From Streptomyces sp. S465 (GTDB taxonomy: Bacteria > Actinomycetota > Actinomycetes > Streptomycetales > Streptomycetaceae), in contig NZ_CP114036.1 in assembly GCF_026898115.1 (NCBI RefSeq), positions 9,542,001 to 9,606,000 on the forward strand: 64,000 nt of DNA. The letters are read 5' to 3'. Made by a program: the position numbers and the translations under genes. Of this stretch, positions 20,738 to 29,184 are shown one piece after another (the stretch's first letter is position 1; every line of letters starts with the position of its first letter). The notes below the pieces were generated by a model, which worked only from the letters and a program-made list of their open reading frames with translations, ran no database searches and was not told the origin of the DNA.

Positions 20738-20822
20738 CCGGGCTTACTGCCGTGCGTGATGATGGCACAGATGTGGGAGAACCCATGCCCACCGGCGAAC
20801 GACATGAGAGGCAGAGAAAGGC

Positions 20823-22247
20823 GTGCATTCTGCTGTTCAGTCAGATTACGACGTAGTGGTCGTCGGGGGTGGTCCCGGTGGATCCACGCTGTCGACTCTA
20901 GTGGCACTCCAGGGCTATCGGGTGTTGCTCCTGGAAAAGGAGGAGTTCCCCCGGCACCAGATCGGCGAGTCACTGCTCCCATCCACTGTGCACGGGATCT
21001 GCCGGCTCCTCGGAGTCACGGATGAGCTGGCGCATTCCGGTTTCATGAAGAAGCACGGCGGCACCTTCCGGTGGGGGCTCAACGCTGAGCCCTGGACCTT
21101 CGACTTCTCCGTTTCCGAAAAATTCTCGGGCCCGACCTCCTACGCCTACCAGGTCGAGCGCATGAAGTTCGACAAGATTCTCCTCGACAATGCCCGCAGT
21201 AAGGGGGTGGACGTCCGTGAACGCTGCGAGGTCGTGGGCGTTCTCGAGGAGGAGGGCCGGATCTGCGGTGTGCAGTACGACGACGCCGAAGGCGTCCAGC
21301 GGGAGGTCCGTGCCGGATTCGTGGCGGATGCCTCGGGAAACAAGAGCCGCATACACAAGCGGATCGGCGGCGCGCGTAAGTATTCGGACCTGTTCCAGAA
21401 CATCGCCATATTCGGTTATTTCACAGGCGGAAAGCGAACGCCGGCCCCCTGGACGGGCAACATCACCTGCGCGTCATTCGATCACGGCTGGTTCTGGTAC
21501 ATTCCCCTCTCCGATGAGCTCACCAGTGTCGGCGCGGTGCTGAGGCGTGAGGCGCTGGAACGCCTCCGGGACGGACCCCGGGACAAGGTGTTGGGGGACC
21601 TGATCGACGAGTGCCCGCTCATCGCCGACTACCTCTCGGAGGCGGAGCGGGTCACTAAGGGGCCGTACGGGCAGGTCCGGGTCCGCAAGGACTACTCCTA
21701 CATTCAAGAGAAATTCTGGCGGCCCGGCATGGTGCTGGTCGGCGACGCCGCCTGCTTCATCGACCCGCTCTTCTCCTCCGGCGTTCATCTGTCCACCTAC
21801 AGTGCCCTGCTGGCGGCCCGATCGATCAACACCACACTGCGCGGCGCCATCGACGAGGCCGACTGCTTCCGCGAGTACGAAGCCCGGTACCGCAGGGAGT
21901 ATGACGTGTTCCACGACTTCCTGGTCGCTTTCTACGACCTGCAGAAGGATGAACACGCGTACTTCCGTGAGGCGAAGAGCGTCACCGGGAGTTCCGCCTC
22001 GGCGGCGGAGTCATTCGCGGAGCTGGTGGGCGGTGGCGCGTCCCATGAAGAGGCACTGATCGGTACCGCGCCCTCCTACAGCCAGGAACGCAGGGCCGAT
22101 CTGCTGGAGCACTCGCGGAAGATCCACTGGCAGGGATCCCGGATCCAGGTCCAGGCGCTCTTCGGTGAGAGCGTGGGAGACGATCCCCTGTACGAGGGCG
22201 GTCTGGTCGAATCACCCGATGGCATGCACTGGGCCCGCTCCCGATAG
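20823..22247 (+). CDS. FAD-dependent halogenase, phenol type
   Basis: 474 residues with a GTG start. This is a flavin-dependent halogenase that should use FADH2, O2 and chloride to chlorinate an electron-rich aromatic ring. The nucleotide-binding motif GGGPGGS is at residues 15-21. A WxWxIP-like motif (WFWYIP) lies near residue 222. The phenol-type FAD signature GDAACFIDPLFSSGVH is near residue 305. The length is typical. The nearby DpgA and DpgB homologues make a dihydroxyphenylglycine ring, free or NRPS-bound, the likeliest substrate; this is inference. It has its own promoter element upstream and is convergent with the minus-strand operon. A non-halogenating monooxygenase of the same fold is unlikely given the motifs. 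Confidence 0.9.
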   Translation: MHSAVQSDYDVVVVGGGPGGSTLSTLVALQGYRVLLLEKEEFPRHQIGESLLPSTVHGICRLLGVTDELAHSGFMKKHGGTFRWGLNAEPWTFDFSVSEKFSGPTSYAYQVERMKFDKILLDNARSKGVDVRERCEVVGVLEEEGRICGVQYDDAEGVQREVRAGFVADASGNKSRIHKRIGGARKYSDLFQNIAIFGYFTGGKRTPAPWTGNITCASFDHGWFWYIPLSDELTSVGAVLRREALERLRDGPRDKVLGDLIDECPLIADYLSEAERVTKGPYGQVRVRKDYSYIQEKFWRPGMVLVGDAACFIDPLFSSGVHLSTYSALLAARSINTTLRGAIDEADCFREYEARYRREYDVFHDFLVAFYDLQKDEHAYFREAKSVTGSSASAAESFAELVGGGASHEEALIGTAPSYSQERRADLLEHSRKIHWQGSRIQVQALFGESVGDDPLYEGGLVESPDGMHWARSR

Positions 22248-22503
22248 CCTGCCCCGTGGGACTCCGTGCGCTGACTGCCCACCAGGTGAGGTGGTTCTTC
22301 CTTGGCCCGTCGCCGTCTGCGTTCTCAGCAGGCTTTGGTGCCCAGGCCCGCCTCCCGCGGCGGCCTACACGGTGGGGGAACCTGGCCGGGAATCCTCACC
22401 GGGCCACCGCCTGTCCGGGGACGGCCTCGCGGATTCCCTGTTCCCCCGTATCGCCGGGGCCGCCCGGCTGCTCGACGTCCCCGCGGTCATGACGGGGCCC
22501 TCC

Positions 22504-23484
22504 TCACGAGGATGACGCGTCCGCGCAGGACGCGTCGATGTCGATCTCGACGCCGGCGACGGCGAGCAGACGACCCGTGCCGGAGTCACGCATGGCCATG
22601 TCCGCGATCTCGATCCGCGGATGCGCCGAGCTGTGCCATCTGCGCACCGTGATGGTGAACACCGCGCCCGGGTCGGCGTTGCCGAAGTACCCGACCTTCT
22701 GGTCGACCACCTTGCGCCGCAAGAACTCCTCGTCGCCGCGGCCGAGCGACCGCCACACGCCCAGCAGCGCCGTGTCGAAGATCGAGAAGTACGAGGCGAA
22801 GTACACCAGCCCGGCGCCGTTGAGGTCGCGTGCGACGTCCAGCGCGTACTCGGACGTGTGGACCGGCCCGGCCGCGACGAGGCCGGGCGGCTCCGCCGAG
22901 TAGAAGCTGCCAGCCTCGCGGGCGCGTCCGACCAGGGTTCGCGGCGAGTGGGAGTTGCGCAGCCGGGGGAGGCCGCTGTAGGAGAAGTCCGCAGGGGCGA
23001 CCTGGGACAGCTGCCGGTTGCTGCTCGGGCGGCTACGGGCGATCCAGCGGTTGAAGTTCTCGGCGTAGAGACAGTCCGGGTGGGGGCGCTCGTACAGCTC
23101 CGCGGGATCCAACGGCGCGTCGGCCAGGCCCAGCCCGGCCGGCGCGAGCCGGTGGAGCGTGATCGCCGACTGGCTGCCGAACTGGAACACCCGGGAGGTC
23201 ACCTGGAGCTCGTCGCCGAAGGTGAGGCCGTGGGGATGGACGACGTCGCCGCCGCGTACGTGGAAGTAGTAGAAGGACAGGTAGGCAGGCTGCCCCTCGG
23301 AGGTGCGGGCCGCGTGCACATTGGTGTGGCAGGCGGCCGCCACCGCCTCCCAGGTCCAGTCCCCGATCCGGCCGAAGATGAGTGATCCGCCACTGCACAT
23401 GCCCGGGGCGACGACCACGTGGCGGGACAGCGAACTGCCGTCGTCAACCACCCGGACAGGCCGCGTCGTCATGCTCTGATTCAC
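22504..23484 (-). CDS. LnmK-type bifunctional acyltransferase/decarboxylase (propionyl-ACP forming)
   Basis: 326 residues. I chose the GTG at 23484 because GGCAGGGA precedes it; an ATG four codons in is possible. The sequence resembles the double-hot-dog LnmK family of leinamycin biosynthesis, which loads methylmalonyl-CoA on itself, decarboxylates it and transfers propionyl to a dedicated ACP. The Tyr residues in YLSFYYF (about residues 68-73) are candidates for the acyl-carrying tyrosine of that family. The operon also holds a free-standing ACP, matching the LnmK/LnmL pair. No HMG-CoA-synthase-like enzyme for beta-alkylation is in the window. The propionyl-ACP therefore probably feeds the aldehyde/aldol route of the same operon. 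The family call is from pattern memory and the role is inferred. Confidence 0.7.
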   Translation of the reverse strand: MNQSMTTRPVRVVDDGSSLSRHVVVAPGMCSGGSLIFGRIGDWTWEAVAAACHTNVHAARTSEGQPAYLSFYYFHVRGGDVVHPHGLTFGDELQVTSRVFQFGSQSAITLHRLAPAGLGLADAPLDPAELYERPHPDCLYAENFNRWIARSRPSSNRQLSQVAPADFSYSGLPRLRNSHSPRTLVGRAREAGSFYSAEPPGLVAAGPVHTSEYALDVARDLNGAGLVYFASYFSIFDTALLGVWRSLGRGDEEFLRRKVVDQKVGYFGNADPGAVFTITVRRWHSSAHPRIEIADMAMRDSGTGRLLAVAGVEIDIDASCADASSS

Positions 23485-23556
23485 TGTTCCCTGCCTTTCT
23501 GAACGGGCTGAGCGCACGTGCCCCCCCCTGGTCTGCGACGGTACGCGGGGGCGGCA

Positions 23557-24699
23557 TCACTCCTGCCCTGGAAGGGCGCCGGAGCTGGGCAGCGCAGGGC
23601 CTTCGATCCTGCTCACGGGTGACCAGAGCCCGGCCCTCGTGAGCCATGCGGCCGATGCGGCGAGGAAGGCGTCGTTGTCCTCGGCGCAACCGACGGACAC
23701 GCGTACGCCCTCGCCCGGAAACGTCCGCACGGCGATGCCCTTGCCCGTGCACCACCTGCCGAACTCGGCCGAGGCAGCGCCCAGCGGGAGCCAGACGAAA
23801 TTGGCGTGGCCGGCCGGTATGTCCCAGCCATGGGCCGCCAAGGCGTCCCGGACCCGGCCGCGTTCCGCGACCGTGGCATCGACGCGGCGCAGCAGCTGGT
23901 CCTCAAGCCCGAGGGCCGCCACGGCCGCTCGCTGCGCGGCCCCGTTCACCGCGTAGACGAGGCAGGCTTTGCGTAGCTGCTCGACCACGCGGGGATCACC
24001 CACGAGGTAGCCGACCCGGAGGCCGGCGAGTCCATACGCCTTCGAGAACGTGCGCAGCACCACGAGGTTCGGGTGCGTCTCGCCGAGGGGCAGGCCGCTT
24101 GAGTCGGCCGGCCCGCGCGCGTACTCGTAGTACGCCTCGTCGAGGGCGACCAGGCAGGTCGGCGGGACGCGTGCCAGGAACGTCCGCAGCTCCTCCCTGG
24201 CGACCACCGTGCCCGTCGGATTGTTCGGATTGCAGATGAGGACCAGTCGGGTGGCGTCGGTGATCCGGTCGGCCATGGCCGGGAGGTCGTGCGTGTGGCC
24301 GGCCAGGGGCACCCGCACGGAGCGCATGCCGGCGAGGTCGGCGAGAAGGGGGTAGAGCTCGAACGACCGCCAGGCGTACACGACCTCCGTGCCCGGGTCG
24401 CCGACGGATTGCAGAAGCGTCTGGAGGAGAGCGACGGACCCCGCGCCCACCACCACCCTGTCTTCGGTCACCCCGTGCCTCCGCGCGATCGCACGCGTCA
24501 GCTCGCCGCACCCCGGGTCGGGGTAGCGGTTCACCGTCGAAGCCGCCCCCGCGACCGCCTCCATGATGCCTGGCAGCGGGCCGTGGGGAGATTCGTTCGC
24601 CGACAGCGGGCGCGTGCGCGCCGCTGCCGCGTGCACGCCTTCGGTCGGCTGGTACGCGGCGAGACGGCCGAGGACCGCACGGAGTCGAGGCAAGGACAA
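23557..24699 (-). CDS. PLP-dependent aminotransferase, HisC-like (class I/II)
   Basis: 380 residues from a TTG at 24699, which has GGGGAG five bases upstream. An ATG at 24756 would add 19 residues with no homology signal. Fold-type I aminotransferase motifs are clear: NPNNPTG (157-163), DEAYYEY (187-193) and SKAYGLAGLRVGY with the PLP lysine K220. It resembles histidinol-phosphate aminotransferases, but the cluster has no histidine genes. It most likely transaminates the alpha-keto acid made by the surrounding operon. It could instead, or also, aminate the dihydroxyphenylglyoxylate of the Dpg pathway, since no other aminotransferase is visible in the window. Confidence 0.88.
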   Translation of the reverse strand: MSLPRLRAVLGRLAAYQPTEGVHAAAARTRPLSANESPHGPLPGIMEAVAGAASTVNRYPDPGCGELTRAIARRHGVTEDRVVVGAGSVALLQTLLQSVGDPGTEVVYAWRSFELYPLLADLAGMRSVRVPLAGHTHDLPAMADRITDATRLVLICNPNNPTGTVVAREELRTFLARVPPTCLVALDEAYYEYARGPADSSGLPLGETHPNLVVLRTFSKAYGLAGLRVGYLVGDPRVVEQLRKACLVYAVNGAAQRAAVAALGLEDQLLRRVDATVAERGRVRDALAAHGWDIPAGHANFVWLPLGAASAEFGRWCTGKGIAVRTFPGEGVRVSVGCAEDNDAFLAASAAWLTRAGLWSPVSRIEGPALPSSGALPGQE

Positions 24700-24769
24700 G
24701 GGAACTCCCCAGCACGCAAGGCCAGTACGTCGTGATCCGGCAGTGTGATCCGGCATTCGCGGGACAGAC

Positions 24770-25027
24770 TCAGGGGCGCCCCCCGGAGGCGTCGACTCCG
24801 GCGCGTGGCAGCCGCTCCTCCAGCAGACGCGCGATGTCCGCGACCGTGGCGGTGTCCATCAGCTCGTAGTCGTGGATCTCGATGCCGAGCCGGCTGTGCA
24901 GCAGCGCCGCCAGTTCCACCGCCGTGAGGGAGTCGAGACCCACCTCCTCGCGGCCGGCCGTCGGCACGACCTCTTCCGCCCTCATCTGGAGGTCGTCCAC
25001 CAGGATGCCTTTGAGTATCTCGTACAT
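24770..25027 (-). CDS. Free-standing acyl carrier protein
   Basis: 85 residues. AGAGGA stands about eight bases before the ATG. The phosphopantetheine site is GLDSL (Ser near residue 32), in a typical four-helix carrier sequence. It lies between the aminotransferase and the aldolase in an operon with an LnmK-like loading enzyme, so it is the likely partner that carries propionyl, as LnmL does. The downstream acylating aldehyde dehydrogenase may use the acyl-ACP directly or after transfer to CoA; the sequence does not settle this. Confidence 0.9.
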   Translation of the reverse strand: MYEILKGILVDDLQMRAEEVVPTAGREEVGLDSLTAVELAALLHSRLGIEIHDYELMDTATVADIARLLEERLPRAGVDASGGRP

Positions 25028-25048
25028 GGCTTGTTCCTCTTTCCGCTG

Positions 25049-26128
25049 TCACACCTGACCGGAAGGCCGCGGCCCCCCGGTGGGACGACCGCCGCGGGCC
25101 TCCTCCCGCAAGGCGAGCGCGACGTCCACGATGAGGTCTTCCTGGCCGGCCACCGCTTGGCGCTCGCCCAGTTCGAAGAAGACGTCGCGCGGGTCGACCC
25201 CCTCGCGCCGGGAGATGTCGAGGACCCGGTTCTTGAAGCCGGAGAACACTCCGGACAGGCCACTGACGACACCGACGGAGTCGATGGCCGGCGGGGCGGG
25301 CATCAGCTCGCGTCCGGCGATGTCCGCCGCGTCCAGCAGACCGTACAGATCGATGCCCGTGGCGAATCCCATCCGCTCCAGCACGGGGACCAGGACCTCG
25401 AGCTGGGTGTTGCCGGCCCCCGCTCCGAAGCCCCGGGCGCAGGCGTCCACGATGTCCGCCCCCGCCTCGACCGCGGCGATCGAGTTGGCGACGGCCATGC
25501 CGAGGTTGTTGTGCCCGTGGAACATCACCGGAACGTCGACGGCGTGGCGGATGGCGCCGATGCGCTCGGCCACGTCTGCCGGGAGGAAATGACCGGAGGA
25601 GTCGAGAATCCCCACCCCGCTCGCCCCGTACTCCACGAGCCGGGCGCACTCCTCCGCGAGCCGCTGGGGACTGGCCATGTGGCTCATCAGGAGAACGCCG
25701 TGGGCTTCGACACCGGCGTCGCGGAGGAACCCCAGATGCCGCTCGGCGAGGTCCCCCTCGGTGCAGTGGGTGCCGATCCGCACCACGTCGACGTCGTGGG
25801 CGATGGCCTTCTCCAGGTCCTGGACGGTGCCCCAGCCGGGGATCATGAAGACGCCCATCCTGCTGTTCCGCAGAGCCTCTCGCACGACGGACAGCATCTC
25901 GTCGTCGCCGAGCCGGGCCTGGCCGGCCTGGAGGGAGGACGCGCCCAGGCCGTTGCCGTGCCCCACTTCGACCACCGGAACACCCGCGGCGTCCGCGGCG
26001 GCCGCGTACCCGCGCAGTTGGTCGGGGCCGAGGTTGTGGCGGACCGCGTGATGTCCATCGCGCAGGGTGGGATCATGGACGACAACCGGCTTCCGCCCGC
26101 CGCTCGCCCCGTCTGCCGTCCGGATCAC
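25049..26128 (-). CDS. 4-hydroxy-2-oxovalerate aldolase-like (DmpG/MhpE family)
   Basis: 359 residues. The GTG start at 26128 overlaps the TGA of the aldehyde dehydrogenase gene by four bases, so the two are translationally coupled. The family joins or cleaves an aldehyde and pyruvate at a divalent metal. Visible motifs are HDPTLRDG (residues 18-25, metal-binding Asp) and HGHNN (about 205, metal histidines). In meta-cleavage catabolism the enzyme works with the acylating dehydrogenase encoded next to it and channels the aldehyde between them. In a biosynthetic cluster the reverse, aldol-forming direction is more sensible: propanal plus pyruvate gives 4-hydroxy-2-oxohexanoate. The aldehyde identity is inferred from the LnmK/ACP pair. 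Confidence 0.92.
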   Translation of the reverse strand: MIRTADGASGGRKPVVVHDPTLRDGHHAVRHNLGPDQLRGYAAAADAAGVPVVEVGHGNGLGASSLQAGQARLGDDEMLSVVREALRNSRMGVFMIPGWGTVQDLEKAIAHDVDVVRIGTHCTEGDLAERHLGFLRDAGVEAHGVLLMSHMASPQRLAEECARLVEYGASGVGILDSSGHFLPADVAERIGAIRHAVDVPVMFHGHNNLGMAVANSIAAVEAGADIVDACARGFGAGAGNTQLEVLVPVLERMGFATGIDLYGLLDAADIAGRELMPAPPAIDSVGVVSGLSGVFSGFKNRVLDISRREGVDPRDVFFELGERQAVAGQEDLIVDVALALREEARGGRPTGGPRPSGQV

Positions 26129-27030
26129 GACATCACCGCGCCCGCGGTCGAGACGTGGGCAGCCGCGTACCGTTCGGCGACGTGCAGCGCGGCCGAGTTG
26201 ATGATGTCGAGGTTGCCCGCGTACCGCGGGATGCGGTCGCCGGATGAGGTGACCTCGACGGCGATGAGGGCCTTTCCGCCGTCCACGACGCACGCCGTGA
26301 CCTCGAAACCACCGGCGAATGCCCGGACCTGCTGGGTCGCGGTCGCCACGGCCGCGCGTACCGACTCCGCGGTCAGCTCTTCGCCCAGCACGGACATGGC
26401 GACTCGGAAGGTCGCCGGCGGCTTGGCGGGGCTCACGTTGAGGATCGCCTTGACGTCCTTGACCCCGGTGAACTCACGGACCGCCTCCTGGGTGGTCTGG
26501 ACGTACTCGTCGAGGTTCAGCCGGGTGGACCGGCCCACGCTCGGACTGGCCGCGGTGGTCACCACCTCGACGTAGTCGATCCGGTGCTGCCGCGCGATCG
26601 CGTGCAGGATCGGTATCGACGCCTGACCGCCACAACTGATCATGTTGATGTCGCCGTGCTCCAGGACATCCGCCCCGTTCACCGTCGGGATCACCATCCG
26701 CCCCACCTTGCTCGGCGTAAGATCGACGAGCATCGTCCCGAGGGGCTTCAACTGCTCCGCGTGCTCGGCGTGCGATACGGCGCTGGTGGCGTCGAAGACC
26801 ACGTCGAACGGGTCGGCAGCGTCGACCAGGGACTGGACGCCGCCCGTCGCGGTCGGCAGACCGAGCCTGGCGGCGTGCCGCAGACCTGGCGTGCCGTCGT
26901 CGCGTGCCACCACCAGTCGGCAGTCGAGGGAACGCGAACGCATCATCTTGGCCGCCAGGTCGACTCCGATGAGGCCGGCGCCGAGCACCGCCGCGGATAG
27001 TCGCCCGTTTCTTTTCCTGGCTGTACTCAT
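26125..27030 (-). CDS. Acetaldehyde dehydrogenase (acylating)-like (DmpF/MhpF family)
   Basis: 301 residues from the ATG at 27030, with GGAAGGG upstream. The NAD-binding motif GAGLIG is at 17-22 and the catalytic cysteine C133 sits in SCGGQASIP. The family interconverts short aldehydes and acyl-CoA with NAD(H). It normally forms a channelled complex with the aldolase encoded immediately downstream, and the four-base gene overlap agrees. In this operon it would run as a reductase, turning the propionyl thioester into propanal. A catabolic role is possible but no ring-cleavage genes are present. Confidence 0.92.
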   Translation of the reverse strand: MSTARKRNGRLSAAVLGAGLIGVDLAAKMMRSRSLDCRLVVARDDGTPGLRHAARLGLPTATGGVQSLVDAADPFDVVFDATSAVSHAEHAEQLKPLGTMLVDLTPSKVGRMVIPTVNGADVLEHGDINMISCGGQASIPILHAIARQHRIDYVEVVTTAASPSVGRSTRLNLDEYVQTTQEAVREFTGVKDVKAILNVSPAKPPATFRVAMSVLGEELTAESVRAAVATATQQVRAFAGGFEVTACVVDGGKALIAVEVTSSGDRIPRYAGNLDIINSAALHVAERYAAAHVSTAGAVMS

Positions 27031-27107
27031 GGCTGTATCGCCCTTCCTTGTGTGCGGGCCCGCCTTGACGAGCCCGGGTACGGCGTCCCGGTCGGAAGGA
27101 CGGTTGC

Positions 27108-27902
27108 CTAGGGGCCGTCCACGTGCACAGTGATGGAGCCCAAGCGGTCGAACTCGGCGATGAACGTGTCCCCGGGGCTCATCGGGACCGCGGCGTGGAG
27201 CGCCCCCGTCATGATCAACTGCCCCGCGTCCAGGGACACCCCGCGCTCGCCGAGCACGTTCGCCAGCCATGCCACGACGGTGACCGGATCCCCCAGCGCC
27301 GCCGCGCCGGCGCCGGTCGCCACGATCTCACCGTTGCGTGAGAACACCATGCCGATCAGACGGGGGTCGCAGCCCGCGGTGGGGGCGACGGGCGGGGCCA
27401 GGGCAACGGCACCGTTCGACGCGAGATCGGCGATGGTGTCGGCCAGCTCGATGCGCCAGTTCTCGATCCGGGAGTCGACGATCTCCAGCCCCGCCATGAC
27501 CTCCGCGACGGCTCCGCGCGCCTGCTCCAGCGTGATGCCGGGGCCAGTGAGGGGCGCGCCGAGACGGAAGACGATTTCGGCCTCCACCTTGGGCGCGATG
27601 AACGCGTCGCACGACACGGTCGCCCCGTCGGCGTACACGGTGGAGGCCAGCACGGGGCCGTAGTCCGGCGTGTCGACACCGAACATGTCCTGCATCGGAG
27701 CGGACGTGAGGCCCGCCTTGTACCCGACGACGCGGTCGCCGTCCGCGACGAGCATGCGCACGAGCTCACGCTGGACGGCATACCCGTCGTCCATGCCCAA
27801 AGTGGGGTCCGCGTCGGTGAACGGCGCGATGGGTACCCGCTTCGCGCGGGCCTCGTAAAGGGCTCTCGCCCTTGCCGCGGTGTCTTCGGCCGACATCCTC
27901 AC
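27108..27902 (-). CDS. 2-hydroxypenta-2,4-dienoate hydratase-like (MhpD/DmpE family)
   Basis: 264 residues. The GTG at 27902 is preceded by AGGAG at good spacing; an ATG two codons in has its AGG too close. The family adds or removes water at 2-hydroxy-2,4-dienoates and includes oxalocrotonate decarboxylases. PKVEAEIVF (about residue 107) is the metal-binding Glu-x-Glu segment of this fold. Beside the aldolase and dehydrogenase it completes the three-enzyme lower meta-pathway set. Running backwards, it would dehydrate 4-hydroxy-2-oxohexanoate to a conjugated 2-hydroxydienoate/2-oxo-enoate that can be methylated at C3. It starts 12 bases after the methyltransferase gene. Confidence 0.9.
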   Translation of the reverse strand: MRMSAEDTAARARALYEARAKRVPIAPFTDADPTLGMDDGYAVQRELVRMLVADGDRVVGYKAGLTSAPMQDMFGVDTPDYGPVLASTVYADGATVSCDAFIAPKVEAEIVFRLGAPLTGPGITLEQARGAVAEVMAGLEIVDSRIENWRIELADTIADLASNGAVALAPPVAPTAGCDPRLIGMVFSRNGEIVATGAGAAALGDPVTVVAWLANVLGERGVSLDAGQLIMTGALHAAVPMSPGDTFIAEFDRLGSITVHVDGP

Positions 27903-27914
27903 AGTGCTCCTGTC

Positions 27915-28901
27915 CTATCCGGCGGCCACGAACATACGGCTGCCGGGCATCCGCAGCGGTGCGCTGGTCACGTCGGAGAACCCGGCCCGAGCGAACGCGG
28001 CGCGCCATTCCTCCTCGGGCGGCAGCGTGACGTCCATCGAGCTGGAGTGCAGGTACGTGAAGAGCGCGCTGAAGCCCCGCTCCCTCGGATCGGCGACGTA
28101 GGGCACCGCGTCGGTCACGACCAGACACCCCCCGTCCGCGATCGACGCCCGGCAGGTGCGCAGGACGCCGTCGAGCACCTCGGGTCTGCTCACCACGTCG
28201 TGCATCACGAATCCCGCGTGCACGACGTCCGCGTCCTGGACCGGCGAGGAATCCTCGACGAGTGATTCGATCGAACGGTTCACCACCTGGAGACGGCCGC
28301 CCACCCCGGCCCGCTGGGCGGCCCGTTCGGCCTCCTCGCAGGCCGCCGCGCTCAGGTCCAGTGCCAGTCCGCTGCTGTCCGGCAGTGCGGTCAGCAGGTG
28401 GATCAGCAGGCCGCCGGCTCCCGCGCCGAGATCCACGATCCGCCGCGGTGTGCGGCTGGTGATCTCCGAGACGACGCCGGGGTAGAAGCCGTAGGACCCG
28501 ATCCAGCGGGACGAGACCGCCACCCGGCGCCCGTCCCGCTGGTACTGCGCCCCTGCCGCCGCGGGATCGCGGAGGAACAGCGCCGCGTTGTCGATGTACG
28601 GGCGGTTCGCATTGAGTGCCCAGGAGAGGTAGCCGGCCGCGTACCGGCGGTCGGCCATGTCGGAGCAGGGCATGAAACAGTGCGGGTCCTCGCCCCGCTC
28701 CACCAGTCCCGCGCAGAGCAGTGTGCCGAGAAACGCCGCGGCACCGGACTCGGGCACGGTGGCGGTGGCCATCACCTCGTGGAGTGTGAAGGGCGCGGCC
28801 CGGTCCAGGAGGGCGGAAAGGCCGAGGCCCTCGGCGATCTCGAGGAGAGCGGCGTCAGCGGCCAGATCGGCGGCGGTCTCCCTGGAGTCGATCCTGTTCA
28901 T
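27915..28901 (-). CDS. SAM-dependent methyltransferase, probable alpha-keto-acid C-methyltransferase
   Basis: 328 residues. The ATG at 28901 has GGGAG seven bases upstream. The N-terminal half is a winged-helix dimerisation region as in O-methyltransferases of this size. The C-terminal half has the SAM motif VDLGAGAGG (near 170). The overall pattern recalls MppJ/SgvM-type enzymes, which methylate C3 of alpha-keto acids and use histidine-bound iron. Histidines in VMHDVV and YLHSS are candidates, but I cannot align them here. It is the first gene of the minus-strand operon and has a promoter element 66 bases upstream. The expected product is a 3-methyl-2-oxo acid. The alternative is methylation of the Dpg ring, so it also competes for that role. 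Confidence 0.75.
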   Translation of the reverse strand: MNRIDSRETAADLAADAALLEIAEGLGLSALLDRAAPFTLHEVMATATVPESGAAAFLGTLLCAGLVERGEDPHCFMPCSDMADRRYAAGYLSWALNANRPYIDNAALFLRDPAAAGAQYQRDGRRVAVSSRWIGSYGFYPGVVSEITSRTPRRIVDLGAGAGGLLIHLLTALPDSSGLALDLSAAACEEAERAAQRAGVGGRLQVVNRSIESLVEDSSPVQDADVVHAGFVMHDVVSRPEVLDGVLRTCRASIADGGCLVVTDAVPYVADPRERGFSALFTYLHSSSMDVTLPPEEEWRAAFARAGFSDVTSAPLRMPGSRMFVAAG

Positions 28902-28967
28902 GCGTCGCTCCCGAATTGAGGACGGTACTTCTCGACGTCTCATGGTTCGGCGGCCCGCGCCCAAAGA

Positions 28968-28990
28968 CATCGGCGACGACCGCCGTTACG
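28968..28990 (-). promoter_or_regulatory. Shared cluster promoter element, copy 2 (amino-acid operon)
   Basis: Read on the minus strand: CGTAACGGCGGTC, then CCGATG at the same 11-base spacing as copies 1 and 3. It ends 66 bases before the methyltransferase start. It matches copy 1 at most positions between the two conserved blocks as well. Confidence 0.6.
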
Positions 28991-29161
28991 GTCGCACCAC
29001 GGCACGGCCGGACATCGGCGGGGCATCGTCGAGGCCCTTCCCCGGCGGGCCCCGGCTTCCCGCTGGTGTCTCGGCCGCGTGGCCCTCCGCGAGAGGGGCG
29101 CACAAGCGCCGCCCGTGGCCGAGCCAACCGACGGGACGGCACGGTGACCGCGGGGGCCGGC

Positions 29162-29184
29162 CGTAACTGTGGCTCCTACCGATG
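29162..29184 (+). promoter_or_regulatory. Shared cluster promoter element, copy 3 (NRPS)
   Basis: CGTAACTGTGGCT followed by CCGATG with 11 bases between the conserved blocks. It ends about 157 bases before the NRPS start. The distance to the start codon is longer than for copies 1 and 2, which suggests a leader of about 100 bases if the element is at the promoter. Confidence 0.6.

Noticed and set aside
22248..22503. Short plus-strand frame ending at 22515 with good codon bias and a protein-like tail (DGLADSLFPRIAGAARLLD)
   Set aside because: It has no start or ribosome site of its own, is too short, and overlaps the LnmK-like gene end. It might be a relic of an isochorismatase-like gene, but the support is too weak.
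22504..28901. A catabolic meta-cleavage operon
   Set aside because: The hydratase, dehydrogenase and aldolase alone would fit. However, there is no ring-cleaving dioxygenase or hydrolase, and the genes are interleaved with an ACP, an LnmK-like enzyme and an aminotransferase inside a biosynthetic cluster.
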